NCBI RefSeq assembly: GCF_039529295.1
Contig: NZ_BAAAMN010000048.1
Location: 1-64,000, forward strand
Reading direction: 5' to 3'
Length of the DNA: 64,000 nt
DNA from: Yaniella flava
GTDB taxonomy: Bacteria; Actinomycetota; Actinomycetes; Actinomycetales; Micrococcaceae
The position numbers were made by a program, and so were the translations under genes. Under the pieces are notes generated by a model that saw only the letters and a list, made by a program, of their open reading frames with translations, searched no databases and was not told the origin of the DNA. Shown here piece after piece: positions 43,289-51,966 of this stretch (position 1 is the stretch's first letter; each line of letters begins with the position of its first letter).

Positions 43289-44083
43289 CTACCTCCGTGT
43301 CTGGGTTGTCGTATCTGGGGCAAGCCGGAACACAATAGTTGTCCGACCGGCGGTAATAATATCACCGTGCTGCAAATCTACCGTGTTTGCCGCCTTTTGC
43401 CCGTTGACGTAAAAACCATTGGTCGAACCCATGTCCACCGCTGAAACACGGTCGCCTGCCACCGTGATTTGGAGGTGTCGACGCGACATGCCCGGGTCAG
43501 CAACTGTTATATCAGCCTCTGATGAACGCCCGATCACTGCCGCTGAGGAATTGATGGCATACCGGGTGCCCTCGATCTCGACGACGGGACGCCAGTCGGT
43601 GCGATCCACTTGGACGTTGGGATCCGTCATTTCTGCGGGTGGTTGTACCGCAGGTGACGAGACCTGTTTATTGGCCGAATATGAAATGGGCTGGCCCGGA
43701 TCAATATCCTCGGCAGTCTCGTTGCTCGACTCGATTTCCATCTGGCCGGTTTGTACTTCTTCATCGGCAACAAAGGTCACTCTGACGGGACCAGATAACG
43801 AATAGCCCTGCACCGAGGCATGTCGGATTGCCTCGTTGCACAACTCTTCGGCTAGGGCCCGTCCCCACTGTTGAACCTGCGTGAAGTCTTCTTCGGAAAA
43901 CGCGATCGTATACACATTGGGAACCAGAGTGCGATCCTGGGAAATGGTGGCGGCCCGGTGATCCATTTCAACGCGCATCGCATTGGTCACCTCAACCGGC
44001 TTGATCCGTTTTGAACTACCAGCCGAGAAGATTTTGCGCACGGAACGTTCGAGAGCGTTCTCCAAGCCATCCAAGATGCCCAA
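43289..44083 (-). CDS. fhaA: FHA-domain protein FhaA with DUF3662 domain
   Basis: About 264 residues. The N-terminal domain (LGILDGLENALERSV, then KPVEVTNAMRVEMD) is DUF3662. The C-terminal FHA domain has VIGRSSEADITVADPGMSRR, GSTNGFYVNG. FhaA binds phosphorylated wall-synthesis regulators. A longer frame extends to 44173, but other FhaA proteins begin with MG(I/L)LD. A TTG at 44083 gives exactly that opening, with AAGGAG 7 bases before it, so I choose TTG 44083. It is the first gene of the minus-strand operon ending with pknB. Confidence 0.88.
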   Translation of the reverse strand: MGILDGLENALERSVRKIFSAGSSKRIKPVEVTNAMRVEMDHRAATISQDRTLVPNVYTIAFSEEDFTQVQQWGRALAEELCNEAIRHASVQGYSLSGPVRVTFVADEEVQTGQMEIESSNETAEDIDPGQPISYSANKQVSSPAVQPPAEMTDPNVQVDRTDWRPVVEIEGTRYAINSSAAVIGRSSEADITVADPGMSRRHLQITVAGDRVSAVDMGSTNGFYVNGQKAANTVDLQHGDIITAGRTTIVFRLAPDTTTQTRR

Positions 44084-44318
44084 CTCGGCACTCCTTCCGA
44101 TGTGTTCGAGGTAGTTAACCGGTAAATACTCAACAGTAGTTCTGCGCCGGAAATTTGTCACATGCATTTTCATTTTCGCATATCAGTCACAGCATTACAC
44201 GAAGCCGGAAGTCAACGCCATATTTCCGCTCTTATTCAGTACGCCGATTCGCGTTGACTGTGTATTTGTGTTTATACTATAGATCGTGCTTAGCGCAGAT
44301 GCTGGGCACAAGTCACTC

Positions 44319-44402
<84 letters not shown>

Positions 44403-44410
44403 CAGACACA

Positions 44411-44453
44411 AAACAGCCTCTGATTCGGATCCGCTCCGAGTCAGAGGCTGTTT
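44411..44453 (+). terminator. Terminator after tRNA-Leu
   Basis: AAACAGCCTCTGATTCGG and CCGAGTCAGAGGCTGTTT form a stem (one mismatch) followed by TTTTTT. It closes the tRNA transcription unit. Confidence 0.9.
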
Positions 44454-44824
44454 TTTATTTTCGGGCACTGAATACAGATAATTGAGATTGCGGTCGCTAA
44501 TGCCTTTTATGATCTGGGCATGATCGAGATTGCAGAAGATGAACCACTCACCGTCCAGGAACTCGCTCTGTTTCAAGCGGGCGGGCGAGCATGGGTTTCG
44601 ACGGATGAGAGCGATCAACCTGTTGCCTATATGTTGCTTCAGCGCGTGGACAACTGTGCCCACGTGGAACAAGTTTCAGTTCATCCCGATCATGCCGGAA
44701 GAAGACTCGGACAGGACCTGATCGAGTTCGCCGCCTCCTGGGCAGATCATTACGATCTGGCCGGGGTTACACTGACGACCTTCCAACATGTCCCCTGGAA
44801 CGCTCCCTATTACAGGCGTTTAGG

Positions 44825-45883
44825 TGTAGTTCCTCGGGAGGTTGTAAACACTCGCGGTAGGAAGAAGACCTCCGGTAAGGATGGGGTTTACCACAACACT
44901 CATCGAACCGGAGGTCTTCATGTTCCACCCTAATGCACCATTAACCGCTGAAGGTCGTCGCCGTCTTGCCGTGCTGATCGTCGATGACGGTTGGACAATT
45001 CGACGAGCTGCGGAACGCTTCCAAGTCGCACCAGCAACGGCGTCGAAGTGGGCCAAACGCTACCGGGCTGGTACCGCATTGACGGATCGTGGCTCGCGGC
45101 CACAGCACAGCCCGGGCCGTACGCCGGTCAGGACCGAACGTCGGATCATCGGGCTGCGATTTCGGCGTCAGTGGGGTCCGCACCGGATCGGCTACCACCT
45201 GGGTGTTCCACGCTCCACTGTGGGTCGGGTGCTGGATCGGTATCGGATGCCGCCGTTAGCCTATCTCGATCAGGCCACCGGGCTGCCAGTGCGCAAGCCC
45301 AAACCCATTCGGTATGAAAAGACCACACCGGGTGAACTGGTGCATGTAGATATCAAAAAGCTTGGTCGCATCCCCGATGGTGGTGGCCACCGCAAACTCG
45401 GCGCGGCTGGCCGCAAAAACAACGGCTACGGCAACAAGGGGCGAGGCTATTCCTTTTTGCATCATGCGGTGGATGACCATTCGCGGCTGGCCTATTCCGA
45501 AATTCTGGCGGATGAACGCCAAGAAACCGCCACCGGCTTCTGGCAACGAGCCCACGCATTTTTCGCCCAATCAGGAATCACTGTTACCGCGGTGATGACT
45601 GACAATGGAGCGTGCTATCGGTCCCGGCTGTTCAATGACACCCTGGGCGCCAATATTAAGCATCGCTATACCAGGCCTTACCGGCCCCAAACCAACGGCA
45701 AAGTCGAACGCTTCAACCGCACCCTGGCCCAGGAATGGGCCTACGCTGAAACGTACCGCAGCGATGAGGACCGAGCAGCTACTTACATCGACTGGCTCCA
45801 CCAGTATAATTACCACCGACCCCACACCGGCATCGGTGGTCTCACACCCTCACAACGTGTTCACAACCTCACGGGGAATTACA
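44825..45883 (+). mobile_element. IS481-family insertion sequence
   Basis: A 1059-bp element. Terminal inverted repeats of 27 bp at 44825-44851 and 45857-45883 begin TGTA and contain GAGGTTGT and AACAC, with 5 mismatches. The target duplication TTTAGG is present at 44819-44824 and 45884-45889. One transposase gene fills it. Confidence 0.93.
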
Positions 45884-45888
45884 TTTAG
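44920..45888 (+). CDS. IS481-family transposase
   Basis: A 322-residue DDE transposase. The N-terminal helix-turn-helix has DDGWTIRRAAERFQVAPATA and SRPQHSPGRTP, standard for IS481. Catalytic residues are Asp in ELVHVDIKKLGRIPDGGGH, Asp in AVMTDNGACYRS and Glu in QTNGKVERFNRTLAQEWAY. ATG 44920 follows GGAGG at 6 bases. The element itself supplies no stop: the TAG at 45886-45888 is in the duplicated target TTTAGG. The protein end therefore depends on the insertion site. It looks intact. Confidence 0.93.
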   Translation: MFHPNAPLTAEGRRRLAVLIVDDGWTIRRAAERFQVAPATASKWAKRYRAGTALTDRGSRPQHSPGRTPVRTERRIIGLRFRRQWGPHRIGYHLGVPRSTVGRVLDRYRMPPLAYLDQATGLPVRKPKPIRYEKTTPGELVHVDIKKLGRIPDGGGHRKLGAAGRKNNGYGNKGRGYSFLHHAVDDHSRLAYSEILADERQETATGFWQRAHAFFAQSGITVTAVMTDNGACYRSRLFNDTLGANIKHRYTRPYRPQTNGKVERFNRTLAQEWAYAETYRSDEDRAATYIDWLHQYNYHRPHTGIGGLTPSQRVHNLTGNYI

Positions 45889-46028
45889 GCTTCCGGGGTT
45901 TAGAGATTGGGGAGCTCACGACCGGTCTGCGCGCTATCCGTGTTCATGAAGCTACGCTTGGTCTGGATAAATGGCCTCGTGTGGCAATGAGAAAAGATGT
46001 CATTGTGAACCATGGCCGGACTGTGTAG

Positions 46029-46451
46029 TTTACGGATTTAGCGCGCTCGGCATGGTCAGGAGAATAGTGGCCACACTTGCCTGAGACTTTGAGCTGCAAC
46101 GGCTGTTATCAGCCGTTGCAGCATGCGGTAGTCAAAATCCGGGCGTAGACACAGGGGTTTGGTTACCTCTTCTATGTCTCGCGCCCCCTGGCCGGTTTCT
46201 GGAGAGTCTAATTCCACGAGGTCGAACACGCGGTGAAGGTCATCATTGAGGTCTCGAATGAAAACAGGTTCGTGGTGAGTGATGAAATTCCGGAGTTACG
46301 TATTTTCTAAATATCGTGACGAAGAACTGTCCTGAGTAGGACCTCCGCCCAACGTCGGACGGAGGTCTTGTCAGCTAAGGCCGGTAGATGCACAACAGGA
46401 AGTTGCATTGTGTTGAAAGCGACATTGCTTTTGTGTGTGGTGGGCGCGTTT
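46029..46451. other. Gap with a possible minus-strand gene remnant and hairpins
   Basis: No complete gene. On the minus strand, 46056-46295 stays open for 79 codons before TGA without an ATG, GTG or TTG at its head. It has protein-like content (PVFIRDLNDDLHRVFDLVEL and PLCLRPDFDYRMLQRLITAV), perhaps the 3' end of a lost gene that I cannot identify. Inside it, 46093-46105 and 46110-46122 form a perfect 13-bp inverted repeat with loop TTAT. A second, weaker hairpin is at 46340-46367 (GACCTCCG / CGGAGGTC). Confidence 0.45.
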
Positions 46452-47780
46452 TTAGGCGGCGGTGGGACAGGCGATGTCGACGGTGGTGTGCTCTAGCGCT
46501 GGTGGGTCGGTGTTCCATCGTCCGATTTCGGTGATGGGCGGCTTGGTGGGGACCGTGTATTGATGCCCTGTGGGGGTTATTACGGTGAGGTGATCGGGGG
46601 TACCGGTATAGGCCCAGCCCCGGTTTTCTTTGCGTTGGTTACACCGCTTACAAAGACCAAGGCCGTTAGCCCAGCTGGTTGTGCCGCCTTTGGCCCAGGG
46701 ATGGCGATGATCAATGTCTTGCACGGGACTGTTACACCAGGGCGTGGCACAGGTATCGTCACGGATTCTGAGCATTTTCGATAACACCGCCGGGAATCGG
46801 CGCCGAACTGCATCTAAGGCGACGAGTTGCCCATCGGCGGCACGAGTATACATACGCCGGATAAACTTCGACGCCTGCGGGTTCGCTAACCAGTCTTTGG
46901 TCATGCCTGCTGGGAGCGGGCCCTGGCCCAGGATCCAGCCGGGCAGGTCATCATCACCAAACAGGGTGGTGTCGTTTATGATGACCACAACTTCTGCAGT
47001 GACTGCCTTAGCGGTGGTCTGGCCGGTGAGTAATTCTACGAAGGCATCGGCCATCACCTGGTCTCGGCTCAGCTGCTCACCGTTAGTGTCATTGGTCTTT
47101 CGGACGGCTGCGAGGCGTTGATTGGTGGTTTTGGTTAACGCGTCCATCACCGCGACCCCTTGATGGGTGGGTAGTTCTGCGGTGACATACACCATGCCTT
47201 CGCCGGCTGGGTCTAGACACACCCTGCGCCGGCGGCGCTGATTGTCGGCAGCTCGCTGATCTGCTGCCTCCCGATCCAACCGGTAGGCATGCCCCTGGAT
47301 AAGGCTGCGTAAACGTGAGCTCGAGGCGTGACCCAGTTTGGTGGCGATGGCCGCATCAATGGCACGTCGGTGGGCGTCAGACAGGTGGTTGGTTTGTTCG
47401 GCGACAATCCGGGCATGGTACTCACTGACCTCTCCGGCCTCTAGCGCGGCAAGCGTATGAGGTAGCACGGTGCATAACGCGGTGGCAGTATGCGTCAGCC
47501 CAGCGCCGACAAACGGGGATTCGCCGCGGGCTAGGCCGACTTCGGCTTCGATGCCTTTGATCTGCATCGAGGTGGGGATATTGTTCGCGGTCTCTTGGGC
47601 TTGGCGTTGCTCCACGAACCGGTGGGTCGCTTTGGCCTGGACCGCTGATAGGGCCCGTTTGGCGCGTTCCATGCACTGGATTCGGTCAATGTTGTCTGCC
47701 TCGGTTCCAGCAGGCGGCAGCGAGGCCAGGAAGGTCTCAAATTCCTGCACCTTTGCTTCCACTAACACCGCTGTATCCAT
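46452..47780 (-). CDS. HNH endonuclease with DUF222 domain (13E12-repeat family)
   Basis: A 442-residue protein. The N-terminal two thirds are a DUF222 domain (GEVSEYHARIVAEQTNHLSD, DREAADQRAADNQRRRRRV, and TAELPTHQGVAVMDAL). The C-terminal HNH nuclease motif is CATPWCNSPVQDIDHRHPWA followed by NGLGLCKRCNQRKENRGW, with two CxxC pairs for zinc. Such genes occur in many copies in actinobacteria, often as selfish or mobile DNA; the role is not settled. It is flanked by an IS481 insertion and intergenic debris. Confidence 0.9.
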   Translation of the reverse strand: MDTAVLVEAKVQEFETFLASLPPAGTEADNIDRIQCMERAKRALSAVQAKATHRFVEQRQAQETANNIPTSMQIKGIEAEVGLARGESPFVGAGLTHTATALCTVLPHTLAALEAGEVSEYHARIVAEQTNHLSDAHRRAIDAAIATKLGHASSSRLRSLIQGHAYRLDREAADQRAADNQRRRRRVCLDPAGEGMVYVTAELPTHQGVAVMDALTKTTNQRLAAVRKTNDTNGEQLSRDQVMADAFVELLTGQTTAKAVTAEVVVIINDTTLFGDDDLPGWILGQGPLPAGMTKDWLANPQASKFIRRMYTRAADGQLVALDAVRRRFPAVLSKMLRIRDDTCATPWCNSPVQDIDHRHPWAKGGTTSWANGLGLCKRCNQRKENRGWAYTGTPDHLTVITPTGHQYTVPTKPPITEIGRWNTDPPALEHTTVDIACPTAA

Positions 47781-48075
47781 ACCCCCAACCCTACTGAGGG
47801 GGTAGGACAGGATAAGAAAACCGGCTCCCAGTAGACAATGTCTTTCAGGACGTCTTCACAGCAGCGGTGGATGTCTGCCGGGCAGCATAGGATGTTTGCG
47901 GCGTCGTTTATTCTAGGTCAACGCGGTAGATTTGGTGCTCGGCGTTTTAGTGAGGAGCTACTCTTCTTTTGCGTTCTGTTCGCTATTGCCGCGCTGGGAT
48001 GTCTCTCCATTGAGCTGAGGTACGCTATCGAACGTATCAGAAATGTCTAGTTGAACTCTATCGGAAGTGGGCCAG

Positions 48076-48639
48076 ATGAGCGGTGTGGACATTCTGCAAC
48101 GAATTTGGACTGCGCTGCACGCAGCAACGAAGCAAGGCACCGGATTTACCCTTGGGTTTTTGGGGACTGTCTCGAACGGAGGCGGACCGCGCATCCGTGC
48201 TGTGATCCTGCGACGTTTTGACCGATCGCCTGACCGGATCTTCTTCGCAACGCATGCCAGCGCACAGAAGGCCATTGAAATTCGAGACCAGCCGCAGGTA
48301 GCGCTCACCCTGCAAGATAATGACAGCGCCTTGCAGCTACGCATTGAGGGGACCGCTAGCGTGGTCGAAGACCCTGCCCAGCGACGAAACGCATGGGAAT
48401 CACTTGCCCCACATAGCCAGCAGCTTTATGCCTCGCCTGAAGTTCCTGGGAGGCCACTCACACAAAACGTGCACTCCTTGGTCGACGATAGCGAAATGCG
48501 ATCGGCGTTCGAGCGGTTCGCGTGGATTCGCATTGACCTTGCATGGCTCGACTGGCTGGATCTATCGACTGAACCACAGCAACGATGGCAGTTCAGACTA
48601 AACGAGGGGAGCTGGCGGGGACAACGAGTCGTCCCATAA
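48076..48639 (+). CDS. Pyridoxamine 5'-phosphate oxidase-family flavin-binding protein
   Basis: About 187 residues with a split-barrel FMN-binding fold. GGPRIRAVILRRFDRSPDRI, FATHASAQKAIEIRDQPQVA and QLRIEGTASVVEDPAQR are the usual run of the PNPOx-like/pyridoxamine phosphate oxidase domain, and the C-terminus ending WRGQRVVP resembles PdxH-like proteins that end with a substrate-binding WRL-P. ATG 48076 is better spaced from GGAAG than the GTG at 48067. True PNPOx activity is uncertain; many relatives bind F420 or heme. Confidence 0.75.
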   Translation: MSGVDILQRIWTALHAATKQGTGFTLGFLGTVSNGGGPRIRAVILRRFDRSPDRIFFATHASAQKAIEIRDQPQVALTLQDNDSALQLRIEGTASVVEDPAQRRNAWESLAPHSQQLYASPEVPGRPLTQNVHSLVDDSEMRSAFERFAWIRIDLAWLDWLDLSTEPQQRWQFRLNEGSWRGQRVVP

Positions 48640-48653
48640 TTGTTCCTATTGTT

Positions 48654-48995
48654 TTAGCTCTTCAATGCTTTCACAACACGTGCGACAGCACGGCCGGTCA
48701 CAAACATAAATGGAATGCCAACCGCTAACAATGCGATGGTGTTCGGTTCGAATCGGGTCACACCGTCGCGGGTGATATACGCGCCGACAGGTGCGGAGCA
48801 CCCACCGCCGCCACCGCCTGAGCCCTCGACATTATCATTGTTGGATTGTGGGTTGCCCTCGCCAGCGCCGAAACCGAAACTTGAGACTGCGACCGGCAGG
48901 ATCGTCGCCCCGTCAAGCTCAATTGGTGCGCCATAAGAGGGCTTCACGCCAACATTTGAAAGTGTCTCTGCCAGTTCTTGTGCGATATTTGCCAT
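48654..48995 (-). CDS. GerW/YtfJ-family spore-type protein
   Basis: About 113 residues. The opening MANIAQELAETLSNVG, then YGAPIELDGATILPVAVSSF and GFGAGEG, is the GerW (YtfJ) pattern. It includes the conserved glycine-rich loop GSGGGGGGCSAPVGAYITRD. A hydrophobic C-terminal segment (TIALLAVGIPFMFVTGRAVA) follows. In Bacillus, YtfJ/GerW is linked to spore germination, but actinobacteria that form no spores carry relatives of unknown role. The ATG at 48995 (MANIAQ) is preferred to the start at 49043. Confidence 0.8.
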   Translation of the reverse strand: MANIAQELAETLSNVGVKPSYGAPIELDGATILPVAVSSFGFGAGEGNPQSNNDNVEGSGGGGGGCSAPVGAYITRDGVTRFEPNTIALLAVGIPFMFVTGRAVARVVKALKS

Positions 48996-49103
48996 GGTGC
49001 CCGCCTCATAATGGTCATTTGCGTCAGGAGAACCTGGGCACAAGTATACGTCGGGGCTGCGTACGGCGTCTTGGAAGAGGCCATAGGCAGCCTCTGTCGT
49101 AGT

Positions 49104-49352
49104 TCAACAACTGATCGGCCTGTTGAGGATCGCGGTGACATCCTTGGCTGAGGATTCCGGCGTCTCCGCTGAGTCCAGGTGGGCGCATTCCAATTTTGAG
49201 CCTTCGACATCAACATCGGGCACGATGCGAAGTGGTTGTGCACCTGTGACCTGAAAAGTCCGGTGCGGTGTCGCAAGGCTGAGACCGTCGGCTAGGCTGC
49301 AGGCATTACGCCCTGTTTTGCTCACCGATCTTGCACAATAGAAGGGAAGCAC
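49104..49352 (-). CDS. Small open frame of unknown function (doubtful)
   Basis: An 82-codon frame with reasonable amino-acid composition (LSLATPHRTFQVTGAQPLRI, VDVEGSKLECAHLDSAETPE). The likely start would be a GTG at residue 10 (VSKTGRNACS). The ribosome site is poor and I recognise no family. It fills most of the 360-base gap between the GerW-like gene and the luciferase-like gene. It may be a real small protein, a fragment or chance. Confidence 0.3.
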   Translation of the reverse strand: MLPFYCARSVSKTGRNACSLADGLSLATPHRTFQVTGAQPLRIVPDVDVEGSKLECAHLDSAETPESSAKDVTAILNRPISC

Positions 49353-49355
49353 GCC

Positions 49356-50345
49356 GTGTCTGTACCACTGAGTATTCTTGATCTCGTCTCAATTTCTGAG
49401 GGCTCAACAGCCCGCGACGCGATCAACGCATCAATGAAATCCGCTCGTCTTGCCGATCAGCTCGGATATCGTCGACTTTGGTTCGCCGAGCACCACAACA
49501 CCCCGAATTTGGCCGCCAGCTCTACTGCGCTGTTGATTTCACAGGCGGCTGGGCACACCGAGACCATCCGCGTGGGATCCGGCGGCGTCATGCTCCCGAA
49601 CCATGCCCCGCTCATGGTCGCCGAACAGTACGGCACCATGGCCAATATGCACGGGGATCGCATTGATCTGGGTCTGGGCCGCGCTCCAGGCAGGGATATG
49701 ATGACGGCCCAGGCGCTGAGTCGGTCTTCTGCCGAACCACAAGCGTTTGCCCAAAGTATCTACGATCTGCAGGGCTGGTTTAGTGACAGCGGATCGGCCT
49801 ATAGTATGCCGATCGTGTCAGCCGTTTCTGCGGGCACCAACGTGCCTATTTGGGTGCTGGGTTCGACTGTCAACGGTGCATCGATCGCCGGCCAATTGGG
49901 TCTGCCGTTCTCGGTCGCTTCGCATTTCGCGCCCGATCAGCTGGACCAGGCCATCGGGGTATACCGCGAGTCGTTCAGTGCCGACGCGCCAACCGCACAG
50001 TTGGATGAGCCCTACGTGATGGCTGGGATCAACGTCTTTGTGGCAGATACTGATGCTCAGGCGCAGCGTGAGTTCACTGTGGTCGAGCAAATGTTCCAAG
50101 ATATTTCCTCCGGTCAGCGCCGACTCATTCAGCCACCGGTGGACCCGGATCAGTTGACCGGGAGCGGTCCCGATGGAAACCCCATGCTTCGTATCAAAGC
50201 CGTTGGGTCGCCGCAGACGGTGACATCACAGCTCGACGAATTCGTGGAACGTACCGGCGCCGATGAGCTCATCACCGTGACCTACGCGTATGATCCCGCA
50301 GCACGTGACCGTTCCTACCAGTTGCTGGCAGATGTCTGGTTTTAG
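49356..50345 (+). CDS. LLM-class flavin-dependent oxidoreductase
   Basis: A 329-residue intact relative of the broken gene at 24514. LSILDLVSISEGSTARDAIN, WFAEHHNTPNLAASSTALLI, GGVMLPNHAPLMVAEQYGTM and GDRIDLGLGRAPGRD are typical of the MsnO8-type group of luciferase-like monooxygenases. It should bind FMN and act on a small organic substrate. GAAGGGAAG precedes the GTG start. It stands alone and is convergent with the peptide transporter gene. Confidence 0.88.
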   Translation: MSVPLSILDLVSISEGSTARDAINASMKSARLADQLGYRRLWFAEHHNTPNLAASSTALLISQAAGHTETIRVGSGGVMLPNHAPLMVAEQYGTMANMHGDRIDLGLGRAPGRDMMTAQALSRSSAEPQAFAQSIYDLQGWFSDSGSAYSMPIVSAVSAGTNVPIWVLGSTVNGASIAGQLGLPFSVASHFAPDQLDQAIGVYRESFSADAPTAQLDEPYVMAGINVFVADTDAQAQREFTVVEQMFQDISSGQRRLIQPPVDPDQLTGSGPDGNPMLRIKAVGSPQTVTSQLDEFVERTGADELITVTYAYDPAARDRSYQLLADVWF

Positions 50346-50364
50346 GACAGCAGTGTACCGATTG

Positions 50365-51861
50365 CTAGTTGACTCCTCGCATGCCCCGCTGCACCGGTCG
50401 GACGAGTAACAGCATGAGAACACCGATGCCGATGGTCACTGCTCCCAGGATCCCAAAGTAGGTTCCTTCAGTCTCGGCGGAGTAGAACGTGGCCAGGGAA
50501 CCGGCAAGCGAGGTGCCCAATGCCACGGACAAGTTGTAGAGCGCGACCATCAATACCGGGTAATGGACCGGCGCCAGTTTTGTGGACAGTGACAGCCCGA
50601 CGGGCGACACCATGAGCTCTCCCAGGGTGGCGACAAACAGAATGAGGGCGATCCACAACACCGGAACAGAGACGGTTGTGACCATCGGCAAGAACAGCAG
50701 GAATGCGGATCCCATCAGAATAATGCCCATACCAAACTTCTTGGGCGTATTCGGCTGTTTAGTGCCCAGCTTGGTCCAGAGCAAAGCGAAGAGTGGCGCG
50801 AACGCGATAATGAACACCGGGTTGATGGACTGGACCCATTCGATCGGCATTTCCCAACTGAAATCGCCCCACGAAAAGCTCCGATCCAGGCGGGTATCCG
50901 AATAGATGGTGACCACGGTGAACTGCTGCTGAAACAAAGCGAAGAATGCTGCTGAGCCGATAAACAGCGGAATAAAGGCCAGCACGCGGGAGCGTTCGAT
51001 CGTGGTGACGTTCGACGTGGTCAACAGAAACGCAAAGATCCCGACGGCGGCTACCGCTGCGACCAACACCGTGACGTTCGAGAGGTTCGATGCGTTCACC
51101 ACGCCGGTGGCTAGCAGGATGCCGATAGCGACCAGCGCGAGGACAACGCCTGTGATCCAGCGCGGGTAGGACGATTTCGGTAACGGATTGGGCACCCGGT
51201 GTACGTCGTCGGGCAATTCGCGGCGGCGCCAGAGATATTGCGCCAGTCCTAGGGCCATCCCCAGGGCGGCCAGCCCGAAGCCGAGATGGAATCCCCACTC
51301 TTGGCGGGCCAAGCCGGTGAGGAATGGGCCAAACAGCGCCCCGATGTTCACGCCCATGTAGAACAGCGAGAAGCCGGCATCCCTGCGTGGGTCATCGCGC
51401 GAGTAGAGCGAGCCGACCAGGTTGGAAACATTGGCTTTGAGTCCACCGGAACCGATGGCCACCAACACCAGCCCGGTGATGAGCCCCGGGATACCGGGGA
51501 TGAGCGCTAACCCGGTGTGACCTGCCATGATCAACACGGCACTCCAGAGCATGGCTTTCTCGGAGCCAATCAACCGGTCGGCAACCCAGCCGCCGATGAT
51601 GCAGAAAACATAGACCATCCCGCCGTAAGCGCCGACCACACCGGTCGCGATGGCTGGATCAATACCAAGGCCGCCACGGTCGGTTTCAAAGTACATGTAC
51701 AGCAGCAAGATGCCTTGCATGCCATAGAACGAAAACCGCTCCCATAGTTCGACACTGAATAACGTCGACAGGGGTCCCGGCTGACCGAAAAAGGTTCGCT
51801 CGGTGCGCGGCGGCTTTGTGGCCGCTGGCGTTGATTCTGAGGTAAGGCCCTGATGCTTCAC
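50365..51861 (-). CDS. Proton-dependent oligopeptide transporter (POT/PTR family)
   Basis: A 498-residue MFS protein of the POT family, which imports di- and tripeptides with protons. The ExxER-type motif is near residue 40 (ELWERFSFYGMQGILLLYMY). AIGSGGLKANVSNLVGSLYS near residue 150 and FSLFYMGVNIGALFGPFLTG near residue 170 are the PTR2 signatures. About fourteen membrane segments are expected. The gene has no operon partners. Confidence 0.9.
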   Translation of the reverse strand: MKHQGLTSESTPAATKPPRTERTFFGQPGPLSTLFSVELWERFSFYGMQGILLLYMYFETDRGGLGIDPAIATGVVGAYGGMVYVFCIIGGWVADRLIGSEKAMLWSAVLIMAGHTGLALIPGIPGLITGLVLVAIGSGGLKANVSNLVGSLYSRDDPRRDAGFSLFYMGVNIGALFGPFLTGLARQEWGFHLGFGLAALGMALGLAQYLWRRRELPDDVHRVPNPLPKSSYPRWITGVVLALVAIGILLATGVVNASNLSNVTVLVAAVAAVGIFAFLLTTSNVTTIERSRVLAFIPLFIGSAAFFALFQQQFTVVTIYSDTRLDRSFSWGDFSWEMPIEWVQSINPVFIIAFAPLFALLWTKLGTKQPNTPKKFGMGIILMGSAFLLFLPMVTTVSVPVLWIALILFVATLGELMVSPVGLSLSTKLAPVHYPVLMVALYNLSVALGTSLAGSLATFYSAETEGTYFGILGAVTIGIGVLMLLLVRPVQRGMRGVN

Positions 51862-51966
51862 CCGCGAGACTATACTCCTCCGCGACGGAAACGTTCAATC
51901 GTTGTGAATGGAGCGGAAGCGTTTGCGTATTCTGCTGGGTGTTCGTTCTTGTTTGTAGTGTGAGTG

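Larger units (their letters stand above)
44520..46028 (+). pseudogene. GNAT-family acetyltransferase gene split by IS481 element
   Basis: The left part encodes IAEDEPLTVQELALFQAGG, HVEQVSVHPDHAGRRLGQDL and NAPYYRRLG, a GNAT acetyl-CoA-binding domain. The right part after the element gives FRGLEIGELTTGLRAIR then VHEATLGLDKWPRVAMRKD, the usual ending of the same group. Taking out 44825-45883 and one TTTAGG copy joins YYRRLG to FRGLEIG in frame: 444 bases, 147 residues. Homology seems to continue in frame before the ATG (AVANAFYDLGM) to about 44470 without a start codon or ribosome site, so the 5' end was probably also lost, next to the tRNA terminator. Confidence 0.85.

Noticed and set aside
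47781..48075. A gene in the gap before the PNPOx-like gene
   Set aside because: The only plus-strand frame (47838-48050) has no ribosome site or family likeness. I see nothing I can support there.
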